Source: Apilactobacillus bombintestini (lineage in GTDB: Bacteria > Bacillota > Bacilli > Lactobacillales > Lactobacillaceae). From it: DNA of 64,000 nucleotides. A program made the translations under genes and the position numbers. Numbering within the stretch: the first letter of the stretch is position 1; every line of letters starts with the position of its first letter. Of the stretch, positions 47,801-55,461 are shown piece by piece. The stretch is taken from positions 682,001 to 746,000 of the forward strand of contig NZ_CP032626.1 of the NCBI RefSeq assembly GCF_003627035.1. The letters are read 5' to 3'. The notes beneath the pieces were generated by a model, which did not search any database, was not told the origin of the DNA, and was given only the letters and a program-made list of their open reading frames with translations.

Positions 47801-48403
47801 GTATCTTCTATTGATGAATATAAAGAAGTATCCAAACGTTATAAATTCTTGTCTCAACAATTTGACGATTTGAATAATTCTAGCAAGCAACTAACCGATA
47901 CTATGAGTAAGATTGATGTTACTGTTAAGAAGAAGTTTAAGGAAACTTTTGATGCTGTGGCACATCAATTCTCTAAGGTTTACAATGAAATTTTCGGTGG
48001 TGGTAAAGCTAAACTATTATTAACTAACCCTGATGATTTATTAACTACTGGAATTGAAATTATGGCACAACCTCCTGGTAAAAAATATAGACATATGTCA
48101 TTATTATCTGGAGGAGAAAAAGCTCTAACTGCTATCGCATTATTATTTGCGGTATTGAAAGTTAAGCCAGTACCATTTAGTATATTGGATGAAGCGGAAT
48201 CTGCCTTGGATGCGGAAAACGTAGATCGTTATGCTAGATACATGACTAAACTAGATGATGGAACTCAATTTATTGTTATTACACATAGAAAAGAAACTAT
48301 GGTCTATGCGGATACATTATACGGAGTTACTATGCAAGATACTGGTGTTTCCAAGGTAGTTACTGCAAATTTAAGTAAGTATAATTCAGCGGAGGATGAA
48401 TAA
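44849..48403 (+). CDS. smc: Chromosome partition protein SMC
   Basis: Condensin ATPase (1184 residues). N-terminal head with Walker A [22 protein letters not shown], about 300-residue coiled-coil arms (roughly 170-500 and 680-1020), the hinge (about 510-670, with [10 protein letters not shown] and GGSITGG), and C-terminal head with signature [17 protein letters not shown] and Walker B [16 protein letters not shown]. TTG start behind GGATGGGG gives the conserved N-terminus [14 protein letters not shown]. Its stop codon is directly followed by the ftsY ATG. Confidence 0.97.
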   Translation: [1184 protein letters not shown]

Positions 48404-49651
48404 ATGGGATTATTTGATATCTTTAAGAAAAAGAACAAGCAAAACGAAGAGAAACAACAATCCAATCTTTCTGATGAAGAAAACAAATCATCTGAAAAAG
48501 TAACTAATGATGATGAAAAAGATGTTTCTACTGAAGAAAACCAAGAATCAGCTTCTAAATCAGTAGAAGAAACAGCTACTGATGAAAATAAAGAATCTGA
48601 AGATAATGAACAACACGTTGAAAATGATGGTAGTAATAGTGAAGAATCAGTAGACCAAGATGAATCTAATGAAGATGAGGCTGGTGAAACTACTGAAACT
48701 GCCGATGAATCAAACGATGATAATCAAGAAAAGTTTACTAAAGGATTAGAAAAATCCAGAAGTACTTTCGGTGAAAAATTAAATCGTTTATTTGCTAATT
48801 TCAGAAGTGTTGACGAAGACTTCTTTGAAGACTTAGAGGATTTATTGATTGAATCAGATGTTGGCTTTGATATGGCAGTTAATTTAACAGACCAATTGAG
48901 GGATGAAGTTAAATTACAAAATGCCAAAAATAAAGACGATGTACAAAATGTTATTATCAAAAAGATGATTGATATTTATGATGAAAATGGTAATAACGAA
49001 ACTACTGAAATTAATCTAGCTGATAAAGGCCCTAGCGTTATTTTATTTGTTGGTGTTAATGGTGTAGGTAAAACTACAACCATTGGTAAAATGGCTAACA
49101 TGTACAAACAACAAGGCAAAAAAGTTCTTTTAGCAGCTGCAGATACATTTAGAGCGGGAGCTATTCAACAATTAGATGAATGGGCTAAAGCTGATAATGT
49201 TGACATTGTTAAAAAAGAAGAACAAAGTGATCCATCTGCGGTAGTTTATGAAGCTGTTCATAAAGCAAAAGACGAAGATTACGATGTTTTATTCGTGGAT
49301 ACTGCTGGTAGATTACAAAACAAAGTTAACTTAATGAATGAGCTAGCTAAAATGAAAAAAGTTTTAACTAGAGAAATTCCAGATGCTCCACATGAAGTAT
49401 TATTAGTATTGGATGCTACTACTGGACAAAATGCTTTAAACCAAGCTAAGTTATTTAAAGAAACAACAGATGTTTCTGGCATTGTTTTAACTAAATTAGA
49501 TGGTACCGCTAAAGGTGGTATTGTTTTAGCTATTCGTAATGAATTACATTTACCAGTTAAATACGTTGGACTTGGTGAAAAAGTAACTGATTTAAGAAAA
49601 TTTGATGCTAACGATTTTGTATATGGATTATTTAAAGGTCTAATTAAATAG
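48404..49651 (+). CDS. ftsY: Signal recognition particle receptor FtsY
   Basis: SRP receptor GTPase (415 residues) that docks SRP-bound ribosomes at the membrane. Residues 1 to about 108 form a very acidic, Glu/Asp/Ser-rich linker after a short basic start (MGLFDIFKKKNK); then the NG domain: GVNGVGKTTTIGKMA (G1), DTFRAGA, DTAGRLQNK (G3), TKLDGTAKGG (G4). Partner of Ffh two genes on. Zero-base gap from smc. Confidence 0.96.
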   Translation: MGLFDIFKKKNKQNEEKQQSNLSDEENKSSEKVTNDDEKDVSTEENQESASKSVEETATDENKESEDNEQHVENDGSNSEESVDQDESNEDEAGETTETADESNDDNQEKFTKGLEKSRSTFGEKLNRLFANFRSVDEDFFEDLEDLLIESDVGFDMAVNLTDQLRDEVKLQNAKNKDDVQNVIIKKMIDIYDENGNNETTEINLADKGPSVILFVGVNGVGKTTTIGKMANMYKQQGKKVLLAAADTFRAGAIQQLDEWAKADNVDIVKKEEQSDPSAVVYEAVHKAKDEDYDVLFVDTAGRLQNKVNLMNELAKMKKVLTREIPDAPHEVLLVLDATTGQNALNQAKLFKETTDVSGIVLTKLDGTAKGGIVLAIRNELHLPVKYVGLGEKVTDLRKFDANDFVYGLFKGLIK

Positions 49652-49673
49652 TCTAATGAAGGGACTGTTTTAA

Positions 49674-50015
49674 TTGGAAATTGAAAAGAACTATCGAATC
49701 AATTCTTTGTTTGAATTTTATAGACCACTGCTTACCGATAAGCAAGATAATTATATCCAGTTATACTATGCTGATGATTATTCATTAGGAGAGATTTCTG
49801 AAGAATTCGATGTAAGTCGACAAGCAGTATATGATAATATTAGACGTACGGAAGTAATTCTAGAAAAATATGAATCACAATTACATTTGTATGCTGATTT
49901 CGTTAAACGAAATGAACAAACGGATGCAATTAGGAATTACGTACATGAGCATTACCCTAGTGATGCACAACTAAATCATTTAGTAGATGAATTAGAAAAT
50001 ACCGAAGAAAAGTGA
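49674..50015 (+). CDS. ylxM: YlxM family helix-turn-helix protein
   Basis: 113-residue sigma-70-region-4-like protein ([40 protein letters not shown] is the helix-turn-helix region). Member of UPF0122; in streptococci YlxM binds Ffh and modulates SRP. TTG start with GAAGGGAC upstream. Sits between ftsY and ffh, as in most Firmicutes. Confidence 0.93.
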   Translation: MEIEKNYRINSLFEFYRPLLTDKQDNYIQLYYADDYSLGEISEEFDVSRQAVYDNIRRTEVILEKYESQLHLYADFVKRNEQTDAIRNYVHEHYPSDAQLNHLVDELENTEEK

Positions 50016-50029
50016 AAGTGGTGAAATAA

Positions 50030-51508
50030 ATGGCATTTGAAGGACTAACTGAGCGTCTTCAAAAAGCAATGCGTAATCTTCGTGGAAAAGGAAAGGTTTC
50101 AGAAGCTGATTTAAGATCAACTATGCGTGAAATCCGTTTAGCATTACTTGAAGCTGACGTTAACTTTACTGTAGTTAGAAACTTTGTAAAACGTGTGCAA
50201 ACCCGTTCAAAAGGTGCAGAAGTTTTAGAAGGTTTAAATCCTGCTCAACAAATTGTCAAAATTGTTGATGAAGAATTAACTAAAACAATGGGTGAAGAAG
50301 CAGTCCCATTGAACAAATCTGAAAAAATTCCAACTGTTATTATGATGGCTGGTTTACAAGGTGCTGGTAAAACTACTACTGCCGGTAAATTGGCATTAAA
50401 ATTAAAGAATGAAAATAATGCTCGTCCATTATTAATTGCAGCTGACGTTTACCGTCCAGCCGCTATTGATCAATTAGTAACTGTTGGTGACCAAATTGAT
50501 GTTCCAGTATTTCAACAAGGTACCGATGTTGACCCGGTTGAAATTGTAAAAAATGGGATGCAACAAGCCAAAGAAAATCATAATGATTACGTCTTAATTG
50601 ATACTGCCGGACGTTTGCAAATTGATGAAAAATTAATGGATGAATTAAAGAATATTAAGAGTTTAGTTCATCCCGATGAAATTCTATTGGTTGTTGATGC
50701 AATGACTGGTCAAAATGCTGTTAATACTGCTGAAGGTTTTAATGATGCTTTAGATATTACTGGTGTTGTATTAACTAAGTTAGATGGTGACACTCGTGGT
50801 GGTGCTGCTTTATCTATCAGAGAAGTAACTAAGAAGCCAATTAAATTTATTGGTCAAGGTGAAAAGATGGATGCCTTAGATGTATTCCATCCAGATAGAA
50901 TGGCATCTCGTATCTTGGGAATGGGAGATATTTTATCTCTTATTGAAAAGACTCAAAAAGACTACGATGAAAAGCAAGCCAAAAAGCTAACTGAAAAGAT
51001 GCAAAATAATACATTTGGATTTGAAGATTTTCTTGATCAATTGAATCAAATTCAAAAAATGGGACCATTGGATGAAATCATGAAGATGATTCCAGGAATG
51101 GCTAATAATCCTGCTTTAAAGAATGTTAATATGGATCCTAAGGATTTAGAACACATTAAAGCAATTATCTATTCTATGACTAATGAAGAAAGAAATAATC
51201 CAGATGTATTGAATCCATCTAGACGTCGTCGTATTTCTCGTGGTAGTGGACGTCCTATTCATGAAGTTAACCGTATGATTAAGCAATTTAATCAAATGAA
51301 AGACATGATGAATAAAATGTCTAACGGAAACATGGCTGGTATGGAACAAATGATGAGTAATATGGGTATGGGTGATTCTATGCCTAACATGCCAGGTATG
51401 GGTGGCGGCCTTGGTGGCAAGCTATCTCAAATGGCCATGAAACGTATGAGTCGTAAGATTAGTAAAAAGATGGGTAAAAATAAACGTAAACGTAAGAGAC
51501 GTAAATAA
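50030..51508 (+). CDS. ffh: Signal recognition particle protein Ffh
   Basis: SRP54 homologue (492 residues) that binds signal peptides and 4.5S/6S RNA. N domain, G domain with GLQGAGKTTTAGKLA, DVYRPAA, DTAGRLQ and TKLDGDTRGG, then the Met-rich M domain (about 300-450; RRRRISRGSGRPIHEVNRMIKQ-type motif binds RNA) and a strongly basic tail KRKRKRRK. Ribosome binding site weak. A terminator follows; the next genes in other Firmicutes are rpsP and khpA, here displaced by the three-gene module. Confidence 0.97.
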   Translation: MAFEGLTERLQKAMRNLRGKGKVSEADLRSTMREIRLALLEADVNFTVVRNFVKRVQTRSKGAEVLEGLNPAQQIVKIVDEELTKTMGEEAVPLNKSEKIPTVIMMAGLQGAGKTTTAGKLALKLKNENNARPLLIAADVYRPAAIDQLVTVGDQIDVPVFQQGTDVDPVEIVKNGMQQAKENHNDYVLIDTAGRLQIDEKLMDELKNIKSLVHPDEILLVVDAMTGQNAVNTAEGFNDALDITGVVLTKLDGDTRGGAALSIREVTKKPIKFIGQGEKMDALDVFHPDRMASRILGMGDILSLIEKTQKDYDEKQAKKLTEKMQNNTFGFEDFLDQLNQIQKMGPLDEIMKMIPGMANNPALKNVNMDPKDLEHIKAIIYSMTNEERNNPDVLNPSRRRRISRGSGRPIHEVNRMIKQFNQMKDMMNKMSNGNMAGMEQMMSNMGMGDSMPNMPGMGGGLGGKLSQMAMKRMSRKISKKMGKNKRKRKRRK

Positions 51509-51515
51509 TTAATTT

Positions 51516-51552
51516 AAGAGACATGATTACCTTGGGTGATTATGTCTTTTTT
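51516..51552 (+). terminator. Intrinsic terminator of ffh, abutting the next ribosome binding site
   Basis: AAGAGACATGATTACC pairs with GGTGATTATGTCTTTT (some G-U) around TTG, ending in six T residues. The T-run is followed at once by AGGAGGG, the ribosome binding site of the AAA+ gene, so that gene either depends on read-through or is attenuated by this hairpin. Confidence 0.85.
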
Positions 51553-51568
51553 AGGAGGGATGAAAATA

Positions 51569-52702
51569 ATGGCACTAGGATATGATGATGCTCTACAAGC
51601 GGTAAAATTAATCGAAAAAAGTGGATCAGTGGCTAACTTAGTTGGAATTGCAGGTATAGGTAAAACTGCATTAGTACAAGATTTAGCTAGACAAGAGAAC
51701 GCAAAGCTTTTTACTACTGTTGTAAGTTTATCTGAAAAAGGTGATTTAGCTATACCAGTTCCTCCATTGACCAGTGATTCTTTTATTCAAACACAAAAAT
51801 ATGGGAAGTTAGCTGACGTACAATTTGGTTATTCACATACATTAATACAAATTATTGAACATGCAGAACGTTATCCAGATGAAAAAATAATTTGGTTTCT
51901 AGATGAATTTAATCGAGGAACTGTGGAAGTACAAAGTGAATTAATGAATCTAGTTTTACAAAGACAAATAAATTCACTAAAACTTCCAGAACAAGTTTCT
52001 ATAATCATAGCCGAAAATCCAGATAGCTCTATGGATGATTTTGCTGATAGTAATTACGCAGTATACGATAGTGATGATGCCATTACTGATAGAACAGTTA
52101 GAATTAATATGAAAGTAGATGTCGATTCCTGGATTAAATGGGCAAACGAAAATGATTGTAGTGCTCAAGTAGTAGATTTCATTAAGAACAATCCTGATTA
52201 TTTATATAAGGGACCAGATGATATAAAACCCACACCTCGTGCATGGGAAAGAGTATCTAAATTTTTAAATAGCATTACTAATTTAGAAGATGTAAATGAT
52301 CAAGTATTGTTAGAAGTTATTTCAGGAAATATAGGGAGAACAATTGCTACTAGTTTTTTAAATGATTTAAGAAAACCTGATAATAAAATTACGATACAAG
52401 ATTTAACTAATGATGATTTATCTGTGGTTCTACAAAAATTACATGATGTAGATGAAGCTACTAAATTAGATGTTATTTCTGAATTTATTGATAATGTAGA
52501 TGATCATGTGAGTGATGAAACTGCAAATCGTATATATCAGTATGTAGAAAGCTTAAGTGAAGATGGTAAATATGCAGCTGCATCACATCTTATAAATAAG
52601 ACCCATATAGCTACTTCGTTATATAGTAAATATGAGTCTTCTGACGAACAAAAGAAGTTATATGATAAATTAGTCGAATTGGCTTTTAAAAACTATAGGT
52701 GA
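51569..52702 (+). CDS. MoxR-like AAA+ ATPase of the AAA/VWA module
   Basis: 377-residue cytoplasmic ATPase. Walker A GIAGIGKT (26-33), Walker B IIWFLDE (107-113) followed by FNRG, sensor 1 in IIIAENP (Asn150), arginine finger candidates in ITDRTVR, sensor 2 in PTPRAWERVS (Arg224). This matches MoxR/dynein-related AAA proteins that partner VWA proteins (RavA-ViaA, CbbQ-CbbO, NorQ-NorD types). The C-terminal third is helical and unrecognised. Start ATG 51569 chosen nine bases after AGGAGGG; ATG 51560 abuts that motif. Followed after seven bases by the VWA gene. Substrate unknown; chaperone-like remodelling is inferred from the families. Confidence 0.85.
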   Translation: MALGYDDALQAVKLIEKSGSVANLVGIAGIGKTALVQDLARQENAKLFTTVVSLSEKGDLAIPVPPLTSDSFIQTQKYGKLADVQFGYSHTLIQIIEHAERYPDEKIIWFLDEFNRGTVEVQSELMNLVLQRQINSLKLPEQVSIIIAENPDSSMDDFADSNYAVYDSDDAITDRTVRINMKVDVDSWIKWANENDCSAQVVDFIKNNPDYLYKGPDDIKPTPRAWERVSKFLNSITNLEDVNDQVLLEVISGNIGRTIATSFLNDLRKPDNKITIQDLTNDDLSVVLQKLHDVDEATKLDVISEFIDNVDDHVSDETANRIYQYVESLSEDGKYAAASHLINKTHIATSLYSKYESSDEQKKLYDKLVELAFKNYR

Positions 52703-52709
52703 TTGATTT

Positions 52710-53951
52710 ATGGATATAAATGCACAACTCAAGGAAATTAATAGTAATGAAAATGGTGCAACTGATACACAAATGGATAATTTAGTGTCAGCTGGAATTT
52801 TATATTTATTAAATCATGATTCATTATATGGAAATATTTTAGTGAATTTAAACCGAAAAATAGATAATAATATATCTAGTGTGCTAGCTTTAAAGTGGTT
52901 CAATAATCAATTGGTATTATTGATGAATCCTTTTAAAATTAGAGATTTTATTGCAACACAACAAGATTTAATAGATATTTTGCAGCATATTTGCATTCAT
53001 ATTATTTGGTTGCATCCATTACGTTATAAGCAACCTAACAACTTAGCAGATATTGCTATGGATATTTCTGTTAATCAATATGTCCCACACGTATATTCGC
53101 AGTCATGGACTTTAGATAAGTTATCGTTTAACTGGAATTTGGAATTACCTAAGAAGAAAGATTCTAAAGATTATCTAAGGCTACTTAGCAAATTTATGCC
53201 TGACAAAGATAAAAATGGTAAGGGTCCCTTAGATAATGATGAGTATAAGTTAGTAGATGATCATAAGTTTCTACGTGATGAAGACGGAAGTGCCATTGAT
53301 AAAAGAGATTATCTTTCTAAATTAATCAATAAGGCTAAGCAAAATACCCATAATGATAATCGAGGTACTATGTCTCACGATGTTGAATTACAGGTTAAAC
53401 GTGATACATTGCATAAAGTAAGTTTGAAACAAATTGTGGGGATGGCGAAAAGATTGAGCAATAAAACTAAAAGTTCATTTGCTAGATTTAATCGACGTCA
53501 ACCATATCGAATGGAATTACCAGGAAAAATATCTGCTCATAAAACAACCATTAACGTATTCTTGGATAGTTCTGGTTCTATAAATAATGAACAATTCAGT
53601 AAAATGACTGCTTGGATTTATGAATTATCTAACAAGAATAATATGGAAATATATTTATATCCTTTTGATGCAGAAGTAAAAGATCAAAAGAAACAGCGAT
53701 TAACAAAAAACAGTGAAATAAATAATCGTGTTGCTAATGGTGGAACTTCATATCAAGCGGTATTTAACTTTATTGCAGAAAATCAAATGAGAAATAATTT
53801 GAATATAATTTTAACTGATGGCAAGGGAGAGACGACTTTAAATAATTTAAGAATTAAAAATGTTCTATGGATACTAATACATTTAGACGATTCTCTATCA
53901 GTTAATAATTCAGTGGGTAAAATAATATATTTGGAAAGCATAAGTAGGTGA
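52710..53951 (+). CDS. DUF2201-type VWA protein with degenerate metallopeptidase motif
   Basis: 413-residue soluble protein. N-terminal part resembles the putative metallopeptidase region of DUF2201 proteins: LQHICIHIIWLHPLR (91-105) aligns with the usual HExxH helix, and DIAMDISVN (114-122) with the following conserved Asp/Asn helix, but the catalytic Glu is Ile94. The C-terminal part is a VWA-like domain: MELPG, then MIDAS residues in DSSGS (286-290), Thr346 in GGTSYQ and Asp370 in LTDGKG. Ribosome binding site TAGGTGATT. Expected partner of the AAA+ ATPase upstream. Probably a non-catalytic, metal-binding adaptor; function not known. Confidence 0.83.
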   Translation: MDINAQLKEINSNENGATDTQMDNLVSAGILYLLNHDSLYGNILVNLNRKIDNNISSVLALKWFNNQLVLLMNPFKIRDFIATQQDLIDILQHICIHIIWLHPLRYKQPNNLADIAMDISVNQYVPHVYSQSWTLDKLSFNWNLELPKKKDSKDYLRLLSKFMPDKDKNGKGPLDNDEYKLVDDHKFLRDEDGSAIDKRDYLSKLINKAKQNTHNDNRGTMSHDVELQVKRDTLHKVSLKQIVGMAKRLSNKTKSSFARFNRRQPYRMELPGKISAHKTTINVFLDSSGSINNEQFSKMTAWIYELSNKNNMEIYLYPFDAEVKDQKKQRLTKNSEINNRVANGGTSYQAVFNFIAENQMRNNLNIILTDGKGETTLNNLRIKNVLWILIHLDDSLSVNNSVGKIIYLESISR

Positions 53952-53955
53952 TTAA

Positions 53956-54240
53956 ATGATCAAACCAGAAATACTAAAAATGGCAATTAACCAAGATAAT
54001 CGAATTAATAGAGCGATTGCTATTTTAAAGGATAATTGGTTTAGTATTTATGATGATTCTCCATTTATGGATAAAATGTCTGCCAATGATGTTCAATTAG
54101 CTAAAAATTTATCAAAAAATAATATAATAAATAGTAAAATTGACTTTAATGATTATGCAAGAGTTCATAAATTTGTTATAAATAATGAAAAATATATGGA
54201 TGGAACTGCTAAAGATGAGTTATTAGGGGCATTTTATTAA
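53956..54240 (+). CDS. Hypothetical 94-residue protein of the AAA/VWA module
   Basis: Not recognised. Predicted helical, with basic N-terminus (MIKPEILKMAINQDNRINRA) and DNWFSIYDDSPF and MDKMSANDVQLAKN stretches; no signal peptide, no membrane helix, no cysteine. It starts four bases after the VWA stop behind TAGGTGAT and ends before the rpsP promoter, so it is clearly part of the same transcription unit. Good coding length and ribosome binding site argue for a real gene. Confidence 0.72.
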   Translation: MIKPEILKMAINQDNRINRAIAILKDNWFSIYDDSPFMDKMSANDVQLAKNLSKNNIINSKIDFNDYARVHKFVINNEKYMDGTAKDELLGAFY

Positions 54241-54252
54241 AAAAATTAATGG

Positions 54253-54274
54253 TGTAAAGAAAAAACACTTTACA
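54253..54274. promoter_or_regulatory. Inverted repeat overlapping the rpsP -35 box
   Basis: TGTAAAG and CTTTACA are exact inverted repeats separated by eight bases. The right half contains the TTTACA -35 hexamer. No T-run follows, so it is not a normal terminator; it could be an operator or a weak 3' hairpin for the module. Confidence 0.45.
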
Positions 54275-54297
54275 AGCATCTAAATAACTGGTATATT
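54269..54297 (+). promoter_or_regulatory. rpsP promoter
   Basis: TTTACA, exactly 17 bases, TATATT; 36 bases to the rpsP start. Isolates rpsP from the module upstream. Confidence 0.72.
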
Positions 54298-54333
54298 TAA
54301 TATCGTTAAAGGAAATACAGGAGGTGTTAATTA

Positions 54334-54609
54334 ATGTCTGTTAAAATTCGTTTGAAGAGAATGGGTTCAAAGAAACGTCCTTTCTACCGTGTGGTAGTTG
54401 CTGATTCACGTAGCCCTCGTGATGGTCGTTTTATCCAAACTGTTGGTACTTACAACCCATTAACTCAACCAAGCACTGTTAAACTTGAAGAAGACGATAT
54501 CTTCGAATGGTTAAACAAGGGTGCTCAACCATCAGATACTGTTCGTAACTTATTATCTGATGCTGGTGTTATGAAGAAATATCACGAAGCTAAATACTCA
54601 AAGAAATAA
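54334..54609 (+). CDS. rpsP: 30S ribosomal protein S16
   Basis: 91-residue small-subunit assembly protein: [33 protein letters not shown] is diagnostic. ATG behind AGGAGGTG. Leads rpsP-khpA, with rimM-trmD and rplS behind, the usual Firmicute order. Confidence 0.97.
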   Translation: MSVKIRLKRMGSKKRPFYRVVVADSRSPRDGRFIQTVGTYNPLTQPSTVKLEEDDIFEWLNKGAQPSDTVRNLLSDAGVMKKYHEAKYSKK

Positions 54610-54622
54610 GTGATAGATTATT

Positions 54623-54880
54623 ATGACTAATTTTGATGAGCTTATTAAAAAGATAGTAAAACCACTGGTGGAATATCCAGAGGATGTTATCATTAATCAT
54701 GGTGAATCTGATCGTTTTTATGAGTATTATTTATCTACCAATCCATCGGATGTAGGTAGAATAATTGGTAAAAAGGGACACGTAGCGCAAACAATTCGTA
54801 CGATTGTTTATAGTGCTCGTATTTCTGGTGAAAAGCGTGTTAGATTAATTATCGATGATGGTAAAAGTAAAAACTCTTAA
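54623..54880 (+). CDS. khpA: KH-domain RNA-binding protein KhpA (YlqC)
   Basis: 85-residue single KH domain: GRIIGKKGHVAQTIRTIV carries the GxxG RNA-binding loop as GKKG. In lactobacilli and streptococci KhpA pairs with KhpB (Jag/EloR) and affects cell elongation through target RNAs. Thirteen bases after rpsP. Confidence 0.93.
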   Translation: MTNFDELIKKIVKPLVEYPEDVIINHGESDRFYEYYLSTNPSDVGRIIGKKGHVAQTIRTIVYSARISGEKRVRLIIDDGKSKNS

Positions 54881-54883
54881 ATG

Positions 54884-54915
54884 AAACCTTGGTGTTTTGT
54901 TTAAGGGTTTTTTAA
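54884..54915 (+). terminator. Weak terminator-like hairpin after khpA
   Basis: AAACCTT pairs with AAGGGTTT (G-U) around a 12-base loop, followed by T residues. Likely partial, since rimM starts 22 bases later without an obvious promoter. Confidence 0.5.
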
Positions 54916-54936
54916 TACAATAAAGAGGAATATATA

Positions 54937-55461
54937 ATGGATTTTTATAATATTGGTAAAATCGTAAATACTCAAGGTATCCGCGGAGAAGTCAGAGTAA
55001 TGTCTATTACTGATTTTCCTGAAAAAAGATTTAAAAAAGGCAACGAAGTTTATGCATTTTTAAATAATGGTAAGCAAGAAAAGCTTGTGATTGATGGCGT
55101 TAGAAGCCATAAAAACTTTATTTTATTGCATTTTGAAGGTAAGCCCACTATTAACGATGTTGAGTATTTAAAACCATCAGAACTTAAAATTTCAGCTGAT
55201 CAACAAGATGATGATGATTTACAACCTGGTGAATATTACTATCATCAAATTATCGGATTAAATGTTCAAAATACTAATGGTGAACATATAGGAACTATAA
55301 AGGAAATACTATCTCCTGGTGCTAACGATGTATGGGTAGTGCAAAGAGATAATAAGTCTGATTTATTGTTACCTAAAATCGATTCAGTAATATTGGATGT
55401 TAATTTAGATGATGAAATAGTTACCGTTGATATTCCAGGAGGTTTGGATGATGAAGATTGA
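54937..55461 (+). CDS. rimM: 16S rRNA processing protein RimM
   Basis: Assembly factor for the 30S head that binds S19. 174 residues: N-terminal beta-barrel ([26 protein letters not shown]) and C-terminal PRC barrel ([14 protein letters not shown] ... [27 protein letters not shown]). Overlaps trmD by 11 bases. Ribosome binding site AAAGAGGAA. Confidence 0.95.
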   Translation: MDFYNIGKIVNTQGIRGEVRVMSITDFPEKRFKKGNEVYAFLNNGKQEKLVIDGVRSHKNFILLHFEGKPTINDVEYLKPSELKISADQQDDDDLQPGEYYYHQIIGLNVQNTNGEHIGTIKEILSPGANDVWVVQRDNKSDLLLPKIDSVILDVNLDDEIVTVDIPGGLDDED

